Origin: Cyanobacteriota bacterium
Lineage (GTDB): Bacteria > Cyanobacteriota > Cyanobacteriia > PCC-6307 > Cyanobiaceae
Length of the DNA: 11,339 nucleotides
Direction: 5' to 3'
Assembly: GCA_026389255.1 (NCBI GenBank)
Contig: JAPLIF010000196.1
Span: forward strand, 1-11,339
This document shows positions 6,233 to 11,339 of this stretch, in pieces (position 1 is the stretch's first letter; every line of letters begins with the position of its first letter). The notes under the pieces are model-generated. The model did not search any database. It had not been told where the DNA came from and was given only the letters and a program-made list of their open reading frames with translations. A program made the translations under genes and the position numbers.

Positions 6233-8719
6233 ATGAAAGTTTCGCTCCAGTGGCTCCGGGAGTTAGTCGCCAGCGATGGAGCCCTGCTGGAGCCGGAACA
6301 GCTGGCCGAACGCCTTTCGATCGCCGGATTCGAAGTCGAGGCGATTGAGGATCTCGCGGCCGCCAGTGCCGGAGTGGTGGTCGGATTGGTTCAGGCCTGC
6401 GAGCCCCATGCCGACGCCCGCAAACTCAATGTTTGCCAAGTCCATATCGGCGCCGACCAACCGCTGCAAATCGTCTGTGGGGCCGCCAACGTGCGCAGCG
6501 GCATCCACGTCGCCGTCGCCCCCGTCGGCACCCATCTGCCGGCGGTCGGACTCACCATTAAGGAGGCCGAACTGAGGGGCGTGGCCAGTGCCGGCATGAT
6601 TTGCTCCCTCCAGGAGCTGGGCCTGGCCCAAAGCTCGGAGGGCATCGCCATCCTCGAGGACCTGCTGCCGGTCCTGCCGCCGATCGGAGCGCCCCTGGGT
6701 CCGGCCTTGGACCTGGATGATCAGGTGCTCGAACTGGCGATCACCGCCAACCGGCCCGACGGACTCTCGATGCAGGGCATCGCCCGGGAGGTGGCGGCCC
6801 TCAGTGGCGGCCACACCACCCTGCCCCCTAGGGCCCCGGCAGTGGCCGCCAGCCCCCTGGCCGTCAGCGGTAACGCCGCCGCCGCCATGGAGGCCGGGGG
6901 ACTTTTTAGTGTCACCGCCCTGAAGGATGTCAAGGTGGCAGCCTCGCCGTCCTGGCTGCAACGGCGGCTGGAGCTGGCCGGCCTGCGGCCGATCAACAAC
7001 GTGGTGGACATCACCAATCTGGTGATGCTGGAAACGGGCCAACCTCTCCATGCCTTTGACCGGGAGGCCCTGGCGCACCTAGCTCCTGGTCCGGCGGATC
7101 CGGCCCAGTTGGGTCTGCGCCAGGGTCACGACGGCGAAAAGCTGCTCACCCTGGATGGCGAGAACCGCCCCCTTGGTCCCGAGGCGCTTCTGGTCACCTA
7201 TGGCGACCAACCCATTGCCCTAGCTGGGGTGATGGGGGGGGCGACTGAGGCGGTGACCGCAGACACCACCAGCATCTGGCTGGAAGCGGCCGTCTTCGCC
7301 TCCGAGGCCGTCCGTCGCTCGTCCCGCAGTGTCGGCTTGCGCAGTGAGGCCAGCAGTCGTTTTGAAAAGGGCCTGCCCCGCGAAAACACCCTTGCCGCGG
7401 CTGATCGGGCGGTGGCCCTGCTGCAGGAACTGGCGGGAGCCCAGGTGGAAGGTCGCTGGTGCCACGGTCGCCCCGAGGCCCCGAGGCCGCCGGTGGTTCT
7501 GAATCGCGATGCCCTGCACAACCTGTTGGGGCCCGTGCTGGTTGAGGGCGAACCCCAGGACCTCGAGGACAGCCGCATCGAGGCCACCCTGGAAGCCCTG
7601 GGCTGCCAGCTGGAGGCCGATGACGACGGGTGGGCCGTGACGGTGCCAGCCCAGCGGGCCCTCGATCTCAAGCGCGAGGTGGACCTGATTGAAGAGGTGG
7701 CACGCCTGGTGGGGTACGACCAATTTGACGTCCACCTGCCCGATCCCCTGGTCCCCGGGGGCCTTGATCCCTCCCAACAGGCCGAACGTCGCCTGCGCCG
7801 GGCCCTCTGCGCCGCCGGGCTGCAGGAGCTCAGCACCCTTTCGCTGGTGAGGGCGGCGCCGGGTCGCATTCCCCTGGCCAATCCCTTGCTGGCCGACACC
7901 GGTCACCTGCGCGACAACCTCTACGAGGAATTGCTGCAGGCGGCCCGCCGCAACCGTCAGGCCTTTCGCCCTGATTTCTGGGCCTTCGAGATTGGGCGGG
8001 TCTATCTGGCGGCCCCCGGCCGAGATGCCGCCGCTGTCGACCCGGCCACCATTGAAGAACGGCTGCTGTTGGGCGGCATTGTCTGCGGCGAACGGCGCAG
8101 CGAGCGCTGGAGCAGCAGTGGCAAACCACGGCCGCCGGGTTATTTCGAAGCCCGGGGTCTGCTCCAGGCCGGATTGCAGAGCCTGGGGCTGGGCCTGGAG
8201 GATCGACCGGCGCTGGACCAGGGGGCAGCCCCCGCCGACCTGTTGCATCCAGGCCGCAGCGCCCAGTTGATCTTTGAGGGCCGCCCGCTGGGCTGGTTCG
8301 GCCAGTTGCATCCCGCCCAGGCCCGGGAGCTGGACCTACCCGATGGGACTTACCTCTTCGAGTTGCCCCTAGCCCCATTGCTGGCTGCCGCCATCCGGCC
8401 CCGCCGCTGGCAGCCCAGTTTTGCCCCCTTTGCCACCGTCCCCCCCAGTGAACGGGATCTCGCCTTGGTGGTGCCCCGTTCCGTGACGGCCGCCGAGTTA
8501 TTGGCCGCCATCCGTAAGGCGGGCAAACCCCTGCTGGAGCAAGCCGAGCTTCTGGACCGCTACGAAGGCGCCCAGGTGGAAGAGGGATGTTGCAGCCAGG
8601 CCTTTCGTTTGCGTTATCGGGCCCCCGACCGCACGCTCACGGATGGGGAAGTCGATGCCGCCCATCAGAAGGTTGTGACCAGTCTCGAATCCCGTTTCGA
8701 CGCCAGGTTGCGCCGCTGA
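6233..8719 (+). CDS. pheT: Phenylalanyl-tRNA synthetase beta subunit (PheT)
   Basis: This is the 828-residue beta subunit of the alpha2-beta2 class II synthetase that charges tRNA-Phe; the alpha subunit gene is not in the window. Domains in order: N-terminal MKVSLQWLRELV; an EMAP/tRNA-binding OB fold at about 40-150; the B3/4 editing domain at about 220-400, with LRPINNVVDITNLVMLETGQ (251-270), AGVMGG (331-336) and GLRSEASSRFEKG (368-380); B5 at about 418-497, ending LDLKREVDLIEEVARLVGYD; a catalytic-core-like domain at about 510-720; and a C-terminal FDX-ACB anticodon-binding domain at about 733-828, beginning near PPSERDLALVVP. Length fits the family (about 790-830). The ATG at 6233 gives the canonical N-terminus. 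Its stop overlaps a small hairpin, and the methyltransferase gene converges on it 30 bp downstream. Confidence 0.97.
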   Translation: MKVSLQWLRELVASDGALLEPEQLAERLSIAGFEVEAIEDLAAASAGVVVGLVQACEPHADARKLNVCQVHIGADQPLQIVCGAANVRSGIHVAVAPVGTHLPAVGLTIKEAELRGVASAGMICSLQELGLAQSSEGIAILEDLLPVLPPIGAPLGPALDLDDQVLELAITANRPDGLSMQGIAREVAALSGGHTTLPPRAPAVAASPLAVSGNAAAAMEAGGLFSVTALKDVKVAASPSWLQRRLELAGLRPINNVVDITNLVMLETGQPLHAFDREALAHLAPGPADPAQLGLRQGHDGEKLLTLDGENRPLGPEALLVTYGDQPIALAGVMGGATEAVTADTTSIWLEAAVFASEAVRRSSRSVGLRSEASSRFEKGLPRENTLAAADRAVALLQELAGAQVEGRWCHGRPEAPRPPVVLNRDALHNLLGPVLVEGEPQDLEDSRIEATLEALGCQLEADDDGWAVTVPAQRALDLKREVDLIEEVARLVGYDQFDVHLPDPLVPGGLDPSQQAERRLRRALCAAGLQELSTLSLVRAAPGRIPLANPLLADTGHLRDNLYEELLQAARRNRQAFRPDFWAFEIGRVYLAAPGRDAAAVDPATIEERLLLGGIVCGERRSERWSSSGKPRPPGYFEARGLLQAGLQSLGLGLEDRPALDQGAAPADLLHPGRSAQLIFEGRPLGWFGQLHPAQARELDLPDGTYLFELPLAPLLAAAIRPRRWQPSFAPFATVPPSERDLALVVPRSVTAAELLAAIRKAGKPLLEQAELLDRYEGAQVEEGCCSQAFRLRYRAPDRTLTDGEVDAAHQKVVTSLESRFDARLRR

Positions 8720-8726
8720 GGCGGCG
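8711..8726. terminator. Short perfect GC hairpin at the pheT stop codon
   Basis: CGCCGC (8711-8716) pairs exactly with GCGGCG (8721-8726) around the loop TGAG, which contains the pheT stop codon. A second, weaker pairing GAGCC (8726-8730) with GGCTC (8747-8751) reaches the methyltransferase stop. There is no T-tract on either strand, so this is not a classical intrinsic terminator, but a structure between convergent genes could limit read-through. Confidence 0.25.
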
Positions 8727-8749
8727 AGCCCTCCAGAAGGGGCCCTGGC

Positions 8750-10243
8750 TCAAGGGCGCCGCAGGGCCGCCAGCACTTCCACGTGGCTGGTATTGGGGAA
8801 GAAGTCGATGGGTTGGAGCCAGTCCAACTGGTAGGGCCCATCGGCTCCGGCCAGGCTGGCGAGATCCCGGGCCAGGGTGGCCGCATCACAGCTCAGGTAG
8901 GCCAGCCGTGGGGGTGGGTCGGCCAGGATCGCCCCGATATCCTTGCGATCGAGCCCCTTACGGGGCGGATCCAGCAGCAGGGCCTGGACACCGGTGAGGC
9001 GTTGCGCCAGTCGCTCGCCCACCAGGCCCTGCTCAAAGGTGGCCGTGGCCGCCAGCCCATTGGCTGCGGCATTGCGGCGGGCCAGGGCGACGGCGGCGGG
9101 ATGCTGCTCAATGCCATGGACGGACCACCCGGCTTGGGCCAGGGGCAGGGAAAAGGTGCCGATGCCGCAATAGGCATCAAGCAGTCGGCCGGTGGCGGGG
9201 CCTAAGGCCTCCTGCAGCAGGGGCAGAACCCGCTCGGCCTGTTGGGTATGGACTTGAAAAAAAGTATCGGCGCCAATTTGATAGCTCAGGCCGCCAAAGT
9301 GCTCTTCCAACCAGGAGCGCCCGGCAATGCAGCGGGTTTCCGGACCCATGAGCAGGTTGGTGGGCTGGGGCTGCAGGTTGAGACTCACCCCAACAAGCTC
9401 GGGCCACCTTGCCATCCAGTCCTCGGCGTAGGCCTCCAGGCCAGGTAGGTCAGCGTCGGCGGCAATCAGGGTCAACAGCACCTCACCGGTGTTGACACCC
9501 AGGCGCAGGGCCAGATGCCGCAGTCCGCCGCCGCCATGGCGATCGATCGGCCAATCACTGGCTTCCAGGTCGCTTTTAAGGGGGGCGATCAGACGATCGA
9601 GACGGGGATCCAGGACCGGACAATGGTTGAGATTGACGATGCGATGGGATCCGCGTCGGTAGTACCCCGCCCGCAGGTGGCCGTCGGCGGTCCGCTCCAG
9701 CGGAATCACGGCCCGGTTGCGGTAGCCCAGACCGGCAGGGGCGGCCAACAGCGGCCGCAGGGGCGGCGTCAGGCCCCCCAGGCGCTGCAGGGCGGCGGCG
9801 ACGCTGGCCTGTTTCCATTGCTGCTGGTGTTCGTCATCGAAGGGCTGCAGGCTGCAACCGCCGCAATGGTCCGCCAGGATGCAGGGGGGGCGACGCCGTC
9901 CCGGCGAGGCGGTGATCAACCGCTCCAACTGACCCTGACGCAGGCCCTTGGCCCGACCGCCCAGGCGCACCAACAATTTGTCGCCGGGCAGTCCCCCGGC
10001 GACGACAATGACTTCGCCATCAAGACGACCCAGGCCCTGGCCATGCCGGTCCAGATCGGTGATGGTGAGCGCAACGGGCTCGGGGGGCGCCACCGGCGGG
10101 AAGTGCAATCGTCCGACCCTATCGGTTTGGGGTTGCCGCTGTTCCAAGCGGAGCAGCGCTCCAGCCGGGAGGAAGCGTTGCAGCGGTGGGCACGGAGCGG
10201 CCGCCTGCCAGGTCCAGCTCACAGGCCATGCCGTTTTAGCCAC
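8750..10243 (-). CDS. rlmD: 23S rRNA (uracil-C5)-methyltransferase, RlmD/RumA family
   Basis: A SAM-dependent RNA m5U methyltransferase, expected to modify 23S rRNA (U1939 in E. coli for RlmD; the target here is inferred). A TRAM domain lies at about 55-110. The Fe-S ligands follow as Cys121, Cys127 and Cys130 (C-X5-C-X2-C), with Cys208 as the fourth. The SAM-binding motif is LLDAYCGIGTFSLPLA (354-369), LLLDPPRKGLD is at 422-432, the catalytic nucleophile is Cys452 in AYLSCDAATLARD, and the general-base Glu489 lies in FPNTSHVEVL. All key residues are present. The start is uncertain: no in-frame ATG exists between the upstream TAA (10264-10262) and the TRAM domain. GTG at 10243 is the first option and gives a 50-residue, unrecognised leader. 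GTG at 10093 begins just before the conserved domain and gives a family-like length. The gene converges on pheT and diverges from the beta-helix gene. RlmC-type paralogues share the architecture. Confidence 0.9.
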   Translation of the reverse strand: MAKTAWPVSWTWQAAAPCPPLQRFLPAGALLRLEQRQPQTDRVGRLHFPPVAPPEPVALTITDLDRHGQGLGRLDGEVIVVAGGLPGDKLLVRLGGRAKGLRQGQLERLITASPGRRRPPCILADHCGGCSLQPFDDEHQQQWKQASVAAALQRLGGLTPPLRPLLAAPAGLGYRNRAVIPLERTADGHLRAGYYRRGSHRIVNLNHCPVLDPRLDRLIAPLKSDLEASDWPIDRHGGGGLRHLALRLGVNTGEVLLTLIAADADLPGLEAYAEDWMARWPELVGVSLNLQPQPTNLLMGPETRCIAGRSWLEEHFGGLSYQIGADTFFQVHTQQAERVLPLLQEALGPATGRLLDAYCGIGTFSLPLAQAGWSVHGIEQHPAAVALARRNAAANGLAATATFEQGLVGERLAQRLTGVQALLLDPPRKGLDRKDIGAILADPPPRLAYLSCDAATLARDLASLAGADGPYQLDWLQPIDFFPNTSHVEVLAALRRP

Positions 10244-10306
10244 TGTGTTTAGCGGTGTCTCTTAGCTGCCCAACGGGATCCAAGCGCCCCGGCAGGTGAA
10301 ACAATT

Positions 10307-10333
10307 AGGGGAGGTTTAATGGTACTGTTGTAA
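10307..10333 (+). promoter_or_regulatory. Strong Shine-Dalgarno with a four-residue mini-ORF ahead of the beta-helix gene
   Basis: AGGGGAGG (10307-10314) is an almost ideal ribosome binding site, four bases before ATG at 10319. That ATG opens only ATG-GTA-CTG-TTG-TAA (10319-10333), encoding MVLL. The beta-helix reading frame begins 19 bases further on, in another frame and without its own Shine-Dalgarno. A second ATG at 10336 opens 18 codons in the third frame and ends at TAG (10390-10392). This may be a leader mini-ORF that couples translation, or the scar of an indel or recombination at the gene's 5' end. The 109-bp spacer 10244-10352 shows no clear promoter. Confidence 0.45.
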
Positions 10334-10352
10334 GTATGCGTCATTTTGTAAA

Positions 10353-11339
10353 ATGGATTTTATCGTCTCCACGCTTGCGGATTCAGGGCTAGGTAGCCTG
10401 CGATCAGCGTTGGAGGGAGCCAACTCTCTTATTGGTTTTGACAATATTTCGTTCGCTTCTAACCTTACCGGTGGCACGGTCTCCCTGGCTAGCGCCCTGC
10501 CTACGATTACTGACCGGGTGTCTCTGAACGGCATCACCAGCAGCACCGGATCGCCGCAGATCGGCATTGATTTCAATAATAATGCAGGGTTGATCTTCAA
10601 GGGGGAGGCTGGATTTTCAAGCTTGAAGGGTTTTTCCCTGGGAGATGCTGCTGGCGACGGCGTGACTTTGAAGGCTGGGGGGGTCACCGTTCAGAATAAT
10701 TATATCGGTGTGGCTCTTGATGGGGTTACCGGCATCGCCAACCGCGGTAACGGCATCTTCATTGATCAAGATTCTGGCAACAATCTGATCGGTACCCTGG
10801 ATCCCCTAACCGGCATCCCCTTGGCGCAGCAGGTGTCCAACGTGATCAGTGCCAACCGGGGCAATGGCATTCAGATTCATGGTGCCGACAATAACAAGAT
10901 TGCCAATAATCGCATCGGTACCAGCGCTAATGGCATCACGGGCCTTGGTAATGGTTTAAATGGTGTGCTGCTGGATGATGGAGCCAGCATGAATATTCTC
11001 GGTGGGAATAGTACCGAAGGAGGCAACAACCCCACGGGAGATAAGGGCACAATAACGCCCATCATTGTGCGACCTCCCCAAGGCAACCTGATCTCAGGCA
11101 ATGGTCTCAATGGGGTTTTGATCAAAAATCAGTCCCGTTTCAATATCCTGAGCGGCAATTTCATCGGCACCAATAGCGAAGGCATTGCGCCGATTGCCAA
11201 CATGGGCGATGGTGTATCCATCCTTGCGAGCGATAACAATGGCCTGCTGGGCACCTACGTAGATTTACAACCGTTTGTGTTTTACAACGTTGTCAGCGGC
11301 AACGGCGGTAACGGGTTGAGAGTGACCGATAGCGATGCC
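10353..11339 (+). CDS. Right-handed parallel beta-helix repeat protein with CSLREA-like N-terminus, partial at 3' end
   Basis: The frame is open from ATG at 10353 to the last base (329 codons, no stop). The start MDFIVSTLADSGLGSLRSAL and the following ANSLIGFDNISFASNLTGGTV resemble the DSGPGSLRxAI...ANxxxGxDxIxF opening seen in many beta-helix surface proteins, which favours this start despite the lack of a Shine-Dalgarno. Repeats of the form N-x-I-S-G-N-x-x-N-G-[IV]-x-[IV] followed by N-x-IGT-x-x-x-G occur at about residues 163-194, 245-277 and from 312. A 27-residue spacer (218-244, GNSTEGGNNPTG and onward) separates the first two. There is no signal peptide or membrane segment, so if exported it may use type I secretion with a C-terminal signal outside the window. 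The DNA is less GC-rich than its neighbours: one hand-counted line (10861-10920) has 26 of 60 G+C, against 44 of 60 in pheT (7741-7800). Possible roles are adhesin, S-layer-like protein or polysaccharide-active enzyme; no catalytic motif is visible. Confidence 0.85.
   Translation, partial: MDFIVSTLADSGLGSLRSALEGANSLIGFDNISFASNLTGGTVSLASALPTITDRVSLNGITSSTGSPQIGIDFNNNAGLIFKGEAGFSSLKGFSLGDAAGDGVTLKAGGVTVQNNYIGVALDGVTGIANRGNGIFIDQDSGNNLIGTLDPLTGIPLAQQVSNVISANRGNGIQIHGADNNKIANNRIGTSANGITGLGNGLNGVLLDDGASMNILGGNSTEGGNNPTGDKGTITPIIVRPPQGNLISGNGLNGVLIKNQSRFNILSGNFIGTNSEGIAPIANMGDGVSILASDNNGLLGTYVDLQPFVFYNVVSGNGGNGLRVTDSDA

Noticed and set aside
7220..8311. 363-codon minus-strand ORF inside pheT
   Set aside because: It lies wholly opposite conserved PheT domains, and its Gly/Gln/Ala/Pro-rich protein has no domain signature. 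The same reasoning removes the long ORFs at 1509-2303, 6263-7078 and 9515-10252.
10316..10687. 123-codon minus-strand ORF opposite the beta-helix gene start
   Set aside because: The opposite strand encodes a continuous 329-codon beta-helix protein with a recognisable N-terminal motif. The antisense product has no motif and no ribosome binding site that I can see.

Overview
The window looks like chromosomal DNA of a GC-rich cyanobacterium of the Synechococcus/Cyanobium type. This rests on the dense mix of housekeeping genes (metG, an RNase II-type exonuclease, rpsR, rpmG, pheT and an RlmD-family rRNA methyltransferase), on protein features such as a KMGKS-type MetRS and a 702-residue RNase II-like enzyme directly behind rpsR, and on my recollection that this neighbourhood is conserved in marine and freshwater picocyanobacteria. 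The assignment is inferred; no search was run.

Layout. Positions 1-1509 (minus) hold metG, cut only near its C-terminus by the window edge. At 1671-3471 (plus) lies a divergent FAD-dependent oxidoreductase gene. It is broken: the reading frame changes at about 2916-2920, and a conserved stretch of roughly 25-30 residues seems to be missing at the same point. A compact minus-strand cluster follows, transcribed from rpmG (6096-5902) through rpsR (5832-5611) into the RNase gene (5609-3501); the last starts on TTG one base after the rpsR stop. pheT (6233-8719, plus) diverges from rpmG across 136 bp. The rRNA methyltransferase gene (8750-10243, minus) converges on pheT.

From about 10300 the character changes. 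A gene at 10353 to the window end (plus, open) encodes an Asn/Gly/Ile-rich parallel beta-helix repeat protein with a CSLREA-like start, in clearly less GC-rich DNA. It is probably the start of a large surface or secreted protein and of an accessory region. Its upstream region holds an excellent Shine-Dalgarno plus ATG that leads only into a four-residue mini-ORF.

How the genes relate: everything between 1 and 10243 except the FAD gene serves translation or RNA metabolism (two aminoacyl-tRNA synthetases, two ribosomal proteins, an exoribonuclease, an rRNA methyltransferase). I saw no CRISPR array, tRNA, rRNA, insertion sequence or defence system. The points most worth attention are the broken oxidoreductase gene, the beta-helix gene with its odd 5' end, and the base-composition boundary in front of it.
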